A stretch of DNA of 64,000 nucleotides from Unio delphinus (lineage: Eukaryota > Mollusca > Bivalvia > Unionida > Unionidae). Made by a program: the position numbers and the translations under genes. Shown one piece after another: positions 38,609 through 54,014 of the stretch. The stretch's first letter is position 1; each line of letters begins with the position of its first letter. Below the pieces are notes generated by a model. That model saw only the letters and a list, made by a program, of their open reading frames with translations. It was not told where the DNA came from and did no database searches. The DNA lies in NCBI GenBank assembly GCA_029339505.1, contig JAQISU010000193.1:1581501-1645500 (forward strand), given 5' to 3'.

Positions 38609-39394
38609 AAAAAAATAGCTGCTTTTATATACAGAACATTGGTTTAAATCACAATGAGCGTCTGTTGAAATGTTCTCTGTATAGCCTTCCCGATAAGATC
38701 ACTAGCAGACGATAGTTTGCCAATTTAACATGGATCATGGGCAATCTGGCAGTTTGGCCTACATGCTGTCACGAAAATGTGCCATTTTCCACAAGGCTCA
38801 CTGAGGATAAATCAACTTTTAAATCACAGTATAGATACTGACAAATATCTTAATTTGAGTACACTTTGTTTACAAGAGTTGTAAAGATTTCTTGAGACTG
38901 AATGAATTTGTTCCACTTTAAAACACCATATAAAATCAACAATAGCATAGGTATACCCATATATTGACCGCGTTACCTTTTTTTTAATTAGCAGTTCAGT
39001 TTAAAATCAAAATATATTCCAAACAAAACAGAGAATAAACAACAACAACAAAAAAAAATATCTGTAACATAAACGTTTCAAATACTAGGCAAACTATAAT
39101 GAAAATGAGTATTTTAGACTGTTTCCGAACACGTAAAGCGAAGTTTAATGCATACAAATATGTATATACCTTGGATATACCTCTGTGATGTAATCGCCTT
39201 ATATTTAAATGGCCAATTTGAAGCGGAAGCATGTACTTGCCTGCAAAATAATTACTTTTTTAATTATAATAAAAGTAACAATAACAGTAATAATTACAAG
39301 AACAACGCCTTTAATAATTATGTAACATATGTCATCATCATCGCCATCACAATCACTTTTACAGTTTTTATTACAGACAATGCATAGCTAATAT
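37129..39394. other. Intergenic sequence with microsatellites
   Basis: No gene recognised. It contains (ATGT)n at 38381-38463 and (CT)n at 38560-38605. The block 37530-37680 has slightly more CpG than its surroundings. Confidence 0.5.
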
Positions 39395-41650
39395 TTAACA
39401 ATTGCTATATCATACATTATCAATTGCTATATCATACATTAAGAATTGCTATAATAAAAAAAATTATATACATACATTCAAACGTCGATGTTCGGTACGT
39501 TAACGATGCAAATTAAGCATTTGAAAACAACTGTAGACTGCTTCTAATCGCAACTAACATTTTTTCATACACTAAAAATTGCTATATCATACATTAAGAA
39601 TTGCTATATCATACATTAAGAATTGCTATATCATACATTAAGAATTGCTATATCATACATTATTAATTGCTATATCATACATTAAGAACTGCTTTATTAT
39701 ACATTAACAATTTCTATATGATGCACAAAAATTGCTATATCATTGATTAAGAATTGCTATATCATACACTAACAATTGCTATATCATACACTAGCAATTG
39801 CTATATCATACATTAAGAATTTTTATATCATACAATAATAATTGCTATATCATACATTAAGAATTGCTATATCATACATTAAGAATTGCTATATCATACA
39901 TTAAGAATTGCTATATCATACATTATTAATTGCTATATCATACATTAAGAATTGCTTTATTATACATTAACAATATCTATATGATACACAAAAATTGCTA
40001 TATCATTGATTAAGAATTGCTATATCATACACTAACAATTGCCATATCATACACTAGCAATTGCTATATCATACATTAAGAATTTTTATATCATACAATA
40101 ATAATTGCTATATCATACATTAAGAATTGCTATATCATACATTAAGAATTGCTATATCATACAATAATAATTGCTATATCATACACTAAGAATTGCGATA
40201 TCATACATTAACAATTGCTATAACATTGATTAAGAATTGCTATATCAAACACTAACAATTGCTATATCATACACTAGCAATTGCTATATCATACATTAAG
40301 AATTTTTATATCATACAATAATAATTGCTATATCATACATTAATAATTGCTATATCATACATTAATAATTGCTATATCATACATTAATAATTGCTATATC
40401 ATACATTAACAATTGCTATATCATACACTAAGAATTGTTATATCATACATTAAGAATTGCTATCTCATACACTAGCAATTGCTATATCATACATTAAGAA
40501 TTGCTATATCATAAAATAATAATTGCTATATCATACATTAATAATTGCTATATCATACATTAATAATTGCTATATCATACATTAATAATTGCTATATCAT
40601 ACATTAACAATTGCTATATCACACATTAACAATTGTTGTATCATACAATAATAATTGCTATATCATACATGAAGAATTGCGATATCATACATTAATAATT
40701 GCTATATCATACATTAACAATTGCTATATCACACATTAACAATTGCTATATCATACACTAGCAATTGCTATATCATACATTAAGAATTGTTATATCATAC
40801 AATAATAATTGTGATATCATACATTAATAATTGCTATATAATACATTAAGAATTGCTATATCATACAATAATAATTGCTATAGCATACATTAATAATTGC
40901 TATATCATACATTAATAATTACTATATCATACATAAATAATTGCTATATCATACATTAACAATTGCTATATCATACACTAAGAATTGTTATATCATACAT
41001 TAAGAATTGCTATATCATACACTAACAATTGCTATATCATACATTAAGAATTGCTATATCAAACACTAACAATTGCTATATCATACACTAGCAATTGCTA
41101 TATCATACATTAAGAATTGCTATATCATACAATAATAATTGCTATATCATACATTAATAATTGCTATATCATACATTAATAATTGCTATATTATACATTA
41201 ACAATTGCTATATCATACATTAATAATTGCTATATCATACATTAACAATTGCTATATCACACATTAACAATTGTTGTATCATACAATAATAATTGCTATA
41301 TCATACATGAAGAATTGCGATATCATACATTAATAATTGCTATATCATACATTAACAATTGCTATATCATACACTAGCAATTGCTATATCATACATTAAG
41401 AATTGTTATATCATACAATAATAATTGTGATATCATACATTAATAATTGCTATATAATACATTAACAATTGCTATATGATACATAAACAATTGGTATATC
41501 ATACATTAAGAATAGCTATATATTACACTAACAATTGCTATATCAAACACTAACAATTGCTATAAAATACACTACGATATGCTATATTATACACTAAGAA
41601 CTGCTATATCATACATTAAGAATTGCTATATCAAACATTAACAATTGTTT
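39395..41650. repeat. 22-bp minisatellite, about 100 units, with higher-order repeats
   Basis: Unit close to AATTGCTATATCATACATTAAG (22 bp), with many point variants. A unique stretch interrupts it at about 39456-39565. A marked segment (CATTGATTAAGAATTGC and the units after it) recurs at 39741, 40004 and 40224, offsets of 263 and 220 bp. Another (AATTGTTGTATC and following units) recurs at 40631 and 41269, exactly 638 = 29 x 22 bp apart. No coding capacity. Confidence 0.96.
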
Positions 41651-41832
41651 AGCTGTTTAAAAAATTACCGTTGTAATTATTTGTTAATACACATAGCTGA
41701 AGAGTGCTTAACAAGATTAAGCTGTTTTACAGTTATAACTATCAGACCAATTGGCAGCTCTTCATGATTATGAGCTGTTCATCTAATTCTTCTTCTGATT
41801 GTCTTGCCTTTTCAAAATATATTATTGGAATT

Positions 41833-43312
<1,480 letters not shown>

Positions 43313-43346
<34 letters not shown>
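43313..43346. repeat. (CA)n microsatellite
   Basis: CA run followed by CGCGCGC, immediately before a SINE family A copy. Confidence 0.95.
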
Positions 43347-43349
<3 letters not shown>

Positions 43350-43379
43350 GCGCTCTTTCGTTGTTAGAAATTCCGCCTC

Positions 43380-43983
43380 AGATCCTGGAGGTCGTGGGTT
43401 CGATCTTCGGATGAGTCATACCAAAGACTTACAAAAATGGTACAAACAGTTGCCTCGCTTGGCGCTCAGCATTAAGATGTTAGTGTTATGACTGGTGTCA
43501 GGATAATGGCTGGGTGAGACATGATGTTACATGTCTGCGGCATGATGCTCCAGTCCTAGACATCACTATATTTGTTTGTTTGTTTGTTTGTTTGATTAGG
43601 ATTTTTAACGTAGCTTTAACAATTTTTCAGTCATATCTTTTTTGATGTCTGCTGTGAGGCAGTTTATAGTGATGTCTAGCACTGAGGCATCATGCCGCAA
43701 ACATGTAGAATGATGTCCCACCCAGTCACATTATCCTGACACCAGGCCGACCAGTCCTAACACTAACCTCTTAATGCTGAGCGTCAAGCGAGGCAGCTGT
43801 TAGTACCATTTTTGTAAGTCTTTGGTATGACTCTGCCAGGGATCGAACCAACGACCTCCCGCTTCCGCGGCTACCGCTCTAACCACTAGGCCACCGGAGC
43901 GGTGAGACATCACTATAAACTGCCACACTGCAGATATCGTAGGAAAGTGACTGAATATTTTTATTAAAAAAAAGAAGCTACGT

Positions 43984-43985
<2 letters not shown>
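43380..43985 (+). mobile_element. SINE family A, split by a nested inverted SINE
   Basis: The plus-strand copy starts within the tRNA-like head (GGTCGTGGGTTCGATC) and runs to 43570, then resumes at 43918 (AACTGCCACACTGCAG) to its end near 43985. The gap is filled by an opposite-orientation copy of the same family. The 5' end of the head is missing. Confidence 0.88.
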
Positions 43986-44069
<84 letters not shown>

Positions 44070-44386
44070 CGCCAGTGAAGTACCGCTGTACCTCGATTGT
44101 CAAAGCACCGAACTCGTAATCCAGAGCAAAGAGCACAGGCTCGCTACTTGTCCAGACCAGACAGGTTTGATGCCAAGACCACGTACAGAGAGCTATTCGA
44201 CCTATGACATTTATGTATTATAAAGACTTGAAAAGATATTAGTGTTATGACTGGTGTCAGGATAATAACTGGGTGAGACATGATGTTACATGTCTGCGAT
44301 ATGATGCTCCAGTCATAGACATCACTATAAACTGCCACACTGCAGATATCGTAGGAAAATTACTGATTTTTTTTTTTAAGCTACGT

Positions 44387-44444
<58 letters not shown>

Positions 44445-44610
44445 CAGTGAAGTACCGCTGTACCTTGATTGTCAAAGCACCGAACTCGTAATCCAGAGCA
44501 AAGACCACAGGTTCGCTACTTGTCCAGACCAGACAGGTTTGATGCCACGAACACGTACAGAGAACTATTCCACCTATGACATTTATGTATTAGAAAGACT
44601 TGAAAGTGAA
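43476..44610 (+). repeat. Tandem duplication of about 400 bp (SINE 3' half plus flank)
   Basis: Copy 1 spans about 43476-44235 including the nested SINE; copy 2 spans about 44236-44610. Both contain the SINE 3' half, a (CT)n tract (43988-44055 and 44389-44442) and the same flank (GCCAGTGAAGTACCGCTGTA and onward). Copy 1 also has (GC)n at 44054-44072. The junction reads AAGATATTAGTG, so the breakpoints share AAGAT. Confidence 0.85.
43571..43904 (-). mobile_element. SINE family A, full length, nested and inverted
   Basis: 334 bp. Its (TTTG)n end, the complement of the (CAAA)n tail, starts at 43571 and its tRNA-like head ends at 43904 (CCACCGGAGCGGT). The exact 13-bp duplication AGACATCACTATA at 43558-43570 and 43905-43917 is a piece of the host SINE. 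The same 13 bp occurs once, uninterrupted, in the neighbouring duplicate at 44317-44329. Confidence 0.95.
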
Positions 44611-44768
44611 AAAGATAAAAAGTGGACAGTCAGTAAAGTTCTACTCAAGAGGAAAATGCTGTTTTAAAATATGTACTTGTGTATGTAACAATGTCGCCTT
44701 TCATTTGAACTCGCTTTACATGTCGTCTAGACCCACCTCTGGAAATATTGCGGTTCAACAACACTGTA

Positions 44769-44777
<9 letters not shown>

Positions 44778-44858
<81 letters not shown>
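44778..44858. repeat. (GA)n microsatellite, about 81 bp
   Basis: Pure GA run, the third long purine/pyrimidine dinucleotide tract within 900 bp. Confidence 0.97.
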
Positions 44859-44862
<4 letters not shown>

Positions 44863-45082
44863 TTTGTAAATGGCCACGCAGCATGTCAACTGGCGGGTAA
44901 CAAAACAGCAATGAAGCACCCTGACAAAGTGACTAAACTATAAAGCGGTAAGGTGTAAATGCGACAGCGTCTCCAAAAGAAATTACAGGCCAATTACAAA
45001 ATGCTGGGTTGAAATAAATTTAAGAGTAATTCATGGCATTAAATGTCATCATAACTCGTGCAGATGTATTCGTGTAAAAGTA

Positions 45083-45128
45083 TAAATAAAAAATAATTAA
45101 AAAATAAAATAATAAATAAATACATGAA

Positions 45129-45167
<39 letters not shown>

Positions 45168-45172
45168 ATGAA

Positions 45173-45231
<59 letters not shown>
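45083..45231. repeat. (AAAT)n microsatellite, about 150 bp
   Basis: AAAT tetranucleotide run with a few interruptions (ACATGAAT, GAAT). Confidence 0.95.
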
Positions 45232-45232
<1 letters not shown>

Positions 45233-45394
45233 AATGTTAAGCTAGTGTCGCAGAAAATAGGAAATGTAAACAATGCAATAGCAGATGTTTAACATAACAC
45301 TGGGATTGGAAGATTGGAAACTCCACAATGATGCCAGGTATCACCGGATTCACCGGTTCGATTATAAATTAACTGTAACAAAGTTTGCTGGAGA

Positions 45395-46899
<1,505 letters not shown>

Positions 46900-47520
46900 T
46901 GTGGAGTGGGTAATTCAACTGTAAACTTTTATCTACTGAACAGTATCCTCCGTCAAAAGAAGACCCTTAATTTAATCTCGGTTGTAACTTAATCCTTCCT
47001 CTCCTCAGTTCGACATGACGAGCTCTTTCAAATGCTTTATCAGGACAAACACAAATTTCCGGCGTTCGCCCTTGTGTTGCCTCTAGACTTTACGTCGCGA
47101 CAGACTGACATGATTGTATAGGGCTAATTGTGACCTGATGGCGCCAGTAGGGCTTTAACAGCCGGCCTACAGCCATTGATTGTATGGGGTTGCCGCCTAG
47201 ACGCATAACTTAGCTATTTATCTAACAAGCCAGGCGCCAATGGACTGCTTTACAGGACTGAAACTTCGATTTTCTGTTAAGTCTGGCAGTATCTGATAAA
47301 GTTTATTCACTGGTCTAAACACTCCATGCTGACATTTAGACAGACTTGGACAAAATCGCTCCCTAATAGTATATCGTCTGCTGGCAGTCGGGAGGGCTGT
47401 ATTTAAAGTAGAAAAGAAGGAGAGGCGTCCATGCAATTTATGTTCAAATGTTTTGCTAATTGGGTAACAAGGTGTTTTGGTTAAAACATGAAATGTTCGG
47501 TGGAACTTCATCGGTGTAAC
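46900..47520. other. GC- and CpG-richer island in intergenic DNA
   Basis: Compared with its AT-rich surroundings this stretch has more G+C and several CpGs (CCGGCG, CGTCGCGAC, GGCGCC, GCCGCC, AGGCGCC). It contains two related segments TTGTATAGGGCT and TTGTATGGGGTT, about 70 bp apart. A 97-codon minus-strand frame (47511-47218) shows no recognisable domain. It could be a promoter, enhancer or non-coding first exon, possibly of the plus-strand zinc-finger gene. Function is unproven. Confidence 0.35.
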
Positions 47521-47953
47521 TTAAGACTGGATATATAGATTTGCTACAGAAGCCAGTTCTTCATATGAGCTTTCTGTATTGGAATATTCACTTATTGAGC
47601 AAACAACTTGAGGCAAAATTTTAGGTGTGAAGTTTGTGAAACTGACTGTTTCTAAGTCATGTGTTTTTTCCCCGTGAGTTGTACAGTTCTGATGTCAGCA
47701 TTCAAGGAGTTGCAGTTAAGGGTAATTATTAAGTAATGATCTGATTTTGCTGTGGTACTACGAGGGTGACCTTAGGTGGATATAGTTTTTCTGCCAAATG
47801 AGGAATACCTACCAACACATAGTCACATGCATCAACATGATAAAATAGCACATATAATCGGTCTGTTCATCTGTCAGTCTATCTGTATTCCTATGTATGC
47901 AGCTATTAGTATTACCTGTTGATCTTCCCATATATATGCATATGAACATGTAC

Positions 47954-47955
<2 letters not shown>

Positions 47956-48051
<96 letters not shown>

Positions 48052-48053
48052 CA

Positions 48054-48138
<85 letters not shown>

Positions 48139-48153
48139 GTCTGTCTGTCTGTC
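47956..48153. repeat. Compound (TCTA)n/(TCTG)n microsatellite
   Basis: Alternating blocks of TCTA and TCTG, about 198 bp. (CA)n and (CATA)n follow at 48191-48239. Confidence 0.97.
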
Positions 48154-48239
48154 AGGACTATACATGCATAAAGATTGTCCATCAATCCATCCACACACAC
48201 ACACACACACACACATACATACATACATACATACATACA

Positions 48240-49175
48240 CTTTAGAATGAATATTGTAGCATTGTTGTTGATAATTAATTAAACTCACCACAAAGGGACT
48301 TTTCTAAAATGATGAGAATATTGCATGGACTTGTTATTTTGCAAATGAAAAAATCACAGTGACAAAACAGTTTTACAAGCAAATTGCTAAATATTTTGAA
48401 AAAATCGTTATGTATTGGTCTGTGAAATAATTTAAAGATGTTGATTTTATGACAAAATGTATTGTGCATAAGAATATTTTTATTTGAGTTAATTTGTGCA
48501 TCGGTGATGCTGCTAATGATTTTAAAAAAAAATGTTTGATATATTTTTTTGTTTGGGGGGGGTGGAGGGTGCTCTCTCCTGGTTGTTCTTCTCAGACCAT
48601 TTGGGGAGGCCCTCTTGCCCTAACTTTTGTTAACTCATAGAGGCATGTTTGCTATATTTTTGTGAAAGAATTTTATTTTGATTTTTTTAATTATTGTTTA
48701 TTGTTGTTTGTTGTTGTTGTTGTTTTTAAATTGTTCCATATGTATATATTAGTCTGAATAGTCGATATTTTATTTGTCTATGCATTCATCATAGGCCATC
48801 ATTTGTGTTTCCATCATCTCATACTCTTCTAGTCTTTTTAGTATTCTTTTCTCCTTCTTTTATTTCTATCCCAGTTATAAATCTCTTCTGTGGTCATAGT
48901 TAATAGCATTGTTTCATTTAAGTTATTCTCTCCAGGTGATGTCATGGTTTCTAGTTTAGCCTGCTGTTGTTGATTTAGTTTTTCTTGTCTTACTGGTTCT
49001 TGTTTTCCTCTTTGAGGTTGTTTTATTCCTTCTGTTATAGCCAGTTAAGAAATGTTTTAGCCCAGCTTTTGATTGTGAAAATATCAACACCATATTTGTA
49101 TTTATCTTGTCTTTAGAATGAGCTTTGTATTTTGCTTTGTTTGGTTTTATCGATTTTCATGAGTTCCATGTACGG

Positions 49176-49178
<3 letters not shown>
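48240..49178. other. Intergenic sequence
   Basis: AT-rich and T-rich; nothing recognised. Confidence 0.4.

Positions 49179-49269
<91 letters not shown>
49179..49269. repeat. (AT)n microsatellite, about 91 bp
   Basis: Pure AT run. Confidence 0.97.
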
Positions 49270-49274
<5 letters not shown>

Positions 49275-50062
49275 TAAGAGGATATCTGTTTTACTTCAAG
49301 ACTTCATGACAATAGAATCTTCTCAGTACACATGCCTCAGACCTAGATTCCACATGTCAGGTAAATGGTTCCTAAAACCTGCTTAAGAATGTACTACTGT
49401 TTTGGCCTGATGTATCACCATCATTTCACCTGGTTTTATGTTAAGTCAGTTTTAAGATAGAGATGTTATAGTTACAGTGATTATAGTTTCCTCCAATTTT
49501 TCTCACACCATTTTGGATATTTGACAGTTATTTTGGGGTGTTGGTAATACCCTATCCTCTATTGAAATGTTGTCGTACCCTTCTACTGGGCTTTTGCAAA
49601 AGTTAAGTGGTCATTCCTTGAGCCTTACCTACCATATAGCCTTGCTTATAAGTCAGTTCCAACAGCAAACTGATAGGTCAATATTTGAGTGGACTGTCCA
49701 GTATTGACTGGACTATCCAGCACTCAATATATGCTTATCTGTGATGCAACTTTGGCTCAGTCGCATGATCACCAGATTCCATGGCTATTGTACTTGAACA
49801 CAGTCAAACTATCTTAAACCATTTTTCTTTATAGTATGTTTGTATCACATGATCATTTCATCTCTCGTGTCAAGGAAAATGTATGATCTGAGAATTTGGA
49901 TCATGTGAGCAAGCATTGTGAGAAATGGCCCAATATGAGGCCTAGGTTTTAGACCTTTTACAAATAACTTGAGTGTGTGCATATTAAAGAGATCTTATTA
50001 TGTCAGATTGTCATGTCAGAGAAAATAAGCTATATTCCTATAGATACCATACAGGTAGCATA
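49270..50062. other. Intergenic sequence
   Basis: No gene recognised. Confidence 0.4.
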
Positions 50063-50320
50063 GGAGCCCCGAGTGGCCGAGTGGTCTAAAGCGCTCTATG
50101 TTACGGATCACTGTAATCTCACCTCTGTCTGCATGTTTTCAAGCCTAAGACTCGGCTAATGTAGTTATGTGAGAAAGCTTGCCAGTAGTTTCTCGTAGGT
50201 CGGTGGTTCTTTCTGGGGGGTTTTCCTGGGTTCTTCTTCCACTAATAATACTGGCCGCCATGTATAGCCTATCATGTGCTGAAAAATGGCGTTAAACCTA
50301 TCAACAACAACAACAACAAC
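50063..50320 (+). mobile_element. tRNA-derived SINE, family B, full length
   Basis: Best family B copy. Head CCCCGAGTGGCCGAGTGGTC resembles class II tRNA (Leu/Ser) box A, box B-like TTTTCAAGCC is degraded, the body ends TGCTGAAAAATGGCGTTAAA and the tail is (CAA)n. The near-perfect duplication AGGTAGCATA / AGGTAGGATA lies at 50053-50062 and 50321-50330. Confidence 0.88.
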
Positions 50321-50772
50321 AGGTAGGATATGGTGGTGGGATGCTTAACTTTGATAAGCCCAGTAGCAAGCAACTGCCCAGTTCACTTTTGTATGGTTTT
50401 GGTGAGTTCCATCTCCTCACCAGATGTATTGTGGTCTCAAAGCACCACATAACTATTAGAGGAAAAAGTCTGATGTCTGATATTGAGTGTGAAAAATCAG
50501 TTATTGAACATGGTTCTGAAGTCATATGTCTAAGATTAGGTGGGAAAGGTCTTACGTCTAACATTGGGGGTGGGGTATGGGTCAGATATATAACATTTTG
50601 TGGGAAACAACAGATACAAAGAAGCAGATTGTGCAGTGTACATGAAAAGATGAATATTTGAATTAAACATCAATATAACTTTCCTTCACAGTGTCAGACA
50701 TCTGCTTGCTTACGCCATGTGTCATATAGAAATATTATTCGTTATGTTTTTGTAATAATGTTGTGTATTCTT
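50321..50772. other. Intergenic sequence
   Basis: A 106-codon plus-strand frame (50341-50661) overlaps here, but it has no recognisable domain and no supporting context; probably chance. Confidence 0.35.
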
Positions 50773-51575
50773 CATGATACACAGGAAAGAATATGGGCAT
50801 CCATAGTTTGCCACAAGGCAACTTTAAATGTATACATGATACACAGGAAAGAATATGGGCATCCATAGTTTGCCACAAGGCAACTTTAAATGTATACATG
50901 ATACACAGGAAAGAATATGGGCATCCATAGTTTGCCACAAGGCAACTTTAAATGTATACATGATACACAGGAAAGAATATAGGCATCCATAGTTTGCCAT
51001 AAGGCAACTTTAAATGTATACATGATACACAGAAAAGAATATGGGCATCCATAGTTTGCCACAAGGCAACTTTAAATGTATACATGATACACAGGAAAGA
51101 ATATAGGCATCCATAGTTTGCCACAAGGCAACTTTAAATGTATACATGATACACAGGAAAGAATATGGGCATCCATAGTTTGCCACAAGGCAACTTTAAA
51201 TGTATACATGATACACAGGAAAGAATATGGGCATCCATAGTTTGCCACAGGGCAACTTTAAATGTATACATGATACACAGGAAAGAATATAGGCATCCAT
51301 AGTTTGCCATAAGGCAACTTTAAATGTATACATGATACACAGAAAAGAATATGGGCATCCATAGTTTGCCACAAGGCAACTTTAAATGTATACATGATAC
51401 ACAGGAAAGAATATAGGCATCCATAGTTTGCCACAAGGCAACTTTAAATGTATACATGATATACAGGAAAGAATATGGGCATCCATAGTTTGCCACAAGG
51501 CGAATATAATTGTATTCATGATATACAGGAAAGAATATGAGTGCCATTGGATGCCTTAGGGCAAGTTTAATTGTG
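50773..51575. repeat. 62-bp minisatellite, about 13 units
   Basis: Units begin CATGATACACAGGAAAGAAT and contain GCATCCATAGTTTGCCACAA. A five-unit higher-order repeat is visible. The variant unit with ATAGGCATCC and CCATAAGG at 50959 recurs at 51269 (310 = 5 x 62), each followed by the CACAGAAAAG variant. The last unit is degenerate. Confidence 0.95.
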
Positions 51576-51715
51576 AGTAACATTGTTAATACAAGTTGTA
51601 TTTTGTTTTTGTCTAGTTTCCATATGGGCTTGATTCTATAGTGTACCCAATGCATGCATGACTTGGGCAGTTTGTTAGGAGTAATCAATATAATGAAGAG
51701 CTTAAATCCTGATAT

Positions 51716-52606
51716 CCAGTCCATTATATGATGGCAGATCAAGGTCAATGTCTGTTATGCGATGGCAGATCAAGGTCAATGTCTGTTATGTGATGGCAGA
51801 TCAAGGTCCATGAATATTATATGATGGTAGATCAAAGTCTGTATCCATTTTATGATGACAGATCAAGGACTATGTCCATTTTATAATGGGAGATCAAGGT
51901 ATATGTCTATTATATGATGACAGATCAAGGTCAATGTCTGTTATATGATGGCAGATCATAGGTCAATATCTGTTATGCGATGGCAGATCAAGGTCAATGT
52001 CTGTTATGTGATGGCAGATCAAGGTCCATGAATATTATATGATGGTAGATCAAAGTCTGTATCCATTTTATGATGACAGATCAAGGACTGTGTCCATTTT
52101 ATAATGGGAGATCAAGGTATATGTCTATTATATGATGACAGATCAAAGTATGTCCATAATATGATGACATATCAAGGTCTATGTCTATTATATGATGACA
52201 GATCAAGGTCTACATGTATATTATGATGGCAGATCAATGTCTATGTCCATTTTATGATGGAAGGGCAAGGTATATATCTTTTACATTATGACAGATCAAA
52301 GTCTGTCCATTATATGATGGCAGATCAAGGTCTATGACCTTTATATGATGGCAGATCAAGGCCTATGTCTGTTATATGATGGCAGATCAATGTTTATGTC
52401 AGTTATATGATGACAGATCAATGTCTATGTTATATGATGGCAGATCAATGTTTGTTATACAATGACAGATCAATGTCTATGTCTGTTATATGTTGGCAGA
52501 TCAATGTCTGTCTGTTATATGATGGCAGATCAATGTCTATGTCTGTTATACGATGACAGATCTATGTCTGTCTGTTATATGATGGCAGATCAAGGTCTAT
52601 GTTGTT
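51716..52606. repeat. 31-bp degenerate minisatellite, about 28 units
   Basis: Units follow TATATGATGGCAGATCAAGG plus TCTATGTCTGT, with length variation. A block of about 180 bp starting TATGCGATGGCAGATCAAGG is repeated at 51755 and 51973 (offset 218, about 7 units). Confidence 0.93.
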
Positions 52607-53639
52607 TGCAGTTGGACTTTACTAACAAGCAATTATATATAATAGATTATTTTCAGTGCCCAAATATATACAAAAGTTCAATACCATATATATTCATTGA
52701 AAATTACAGTCATGAATTGCAGTAACATAATGTGCCTGCATATCTTGGTCTGTGGTTTTTGTTCTAATGATTAGTCCTAACAAACTACACAGACCTAGAT
52801 CTGCTAGTGCATTGATAGATCTGGGTGTGATCAGTTTGCAGTTGGACTTGACTTATAAGTGAGTATATGAGGTATAGCCACAAAAACTAATGCATTTATG
52901 GTATTTATGTGTGAAAAGTATTTAAGTATGAAAAGTTCATTGTGTACATGTCAATGAACTTTACAATACCACATGTAGGATTTGGAAAAGTTCTGCAATT
53001 TGACCAACATGGGTTTTAATGTTTACCATCTGACATTTACTTGTACTTACTGCATTTTGACTTTGTGGGACCAGGGAGGTTTACATTTGTTCATATTACA
53101 TCAGGTGAAATGTCAGCAAATCATGTCAGATGTGAACTTGTGCTGTTTCCTCATCAATTATCACTGTATATTGATATAACATGATTGGTGCTCAATCCAA
53201 TTATTGATATGTTTGCACCCAGTCTAGTAAGATCATAAATTAAAAATATGTTTTGTCTCACCTGTGATGAATAATTGAGAAATGACAACCACCTTGTCCA
53301 TGTATTAGCTGTTTATTTGCTCATGTCCAGAGTTTATGTTGCTTCACTGCATCAAACAAGACCATTATACAAATTTTGCTCAGAAGTTTTGTTGGTGTAT
53401 TTAAAATACCACTTCATTATCTCCAGTGTATATTTATTAATGTTATGAGAGGTTGCTTTCAGTTGCTAATGGGAAATGGGATATTTGTTGAGACTACAGG
53501 TCCAAAGGAAATAAGTGTACAACACAAGTGCCTGCAGTTATGTTATGTGTGTTTGAATTTCTTTAAAAATAACCTAGAAATGGGTAAGTATACATGTAAT
53601 GCTATTTTTTTTAATATCTAAATGGCACCATTGGGCCCC
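52607..53639. other. Intergenic sequence
   Basis: AT-rich; no gene recognised. Confidence 0.4.
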
Positions 53640-54014
53640 ACTGTTTCCTTTTCTGAAATGAACAGTTTCTTTTTCTGAAATGAACACTGCTTCCTTTTCT
53701 GAAATGAACATTGTTTCCTTTTCTGAAACAGTTTCCTTTTCTGAAATGAACACTGTTTTCTTTTCTGAAATGAACATTGTTTCCTTTTATGAAATGAACA
53801 CTGTTTCTTTTTCTGAAATGAACATTGTTTCCTTTTCTGAAACAAACAGTTTCCTTTTCTGAAATGAACACTTTTCTTTTCTGAAATGAACATTGTTTCC
53901 TTTTATGAAATGAACACTGTTTCTTTTTCTGAAATGAACATTGTTTCCTTTTTTGAAACAAACACGGTTTCCTTTTATGAAATGAGCACTGTTTCCTTTT
54001 CTGAAATGAACACT
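53640..54014. repeat. 24-bp minisatellite, about 15-16 units
   Basis: Unit TTTCCTTTTCTGAAATGAAC plus ACTG, with some 15-bp partial units. Being a multiple of three, it leaves several frames open on both strands (SEKET-like and SEMNTV-like peptides). No start, splice or domain context supports coding. Confidence 0.94.

Noticed and set aside
47218..47511. 97-codon minus-strand frame in the GC-richer island
   Set aside because: No recognisable domain and no splice context; length is compatible with chance in GC-richer DNA.
47897..48250. Ser/Ile/Tyr/Leu-repeat frame of 117 codons
   Set aside because: Encoded by the TCTA/TCTG microsatellite.
50341..50661. 106-codon plus-strand frame after a SINE
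   Set aside because: No domain or composition resembling a real protein; isolated.
50773..52606. Regular direct repeats that could suggest a CRISPR array
   Set aside because: Units abut each other with no unique spacers, there are no cas genes, and the host is eukaryotic.
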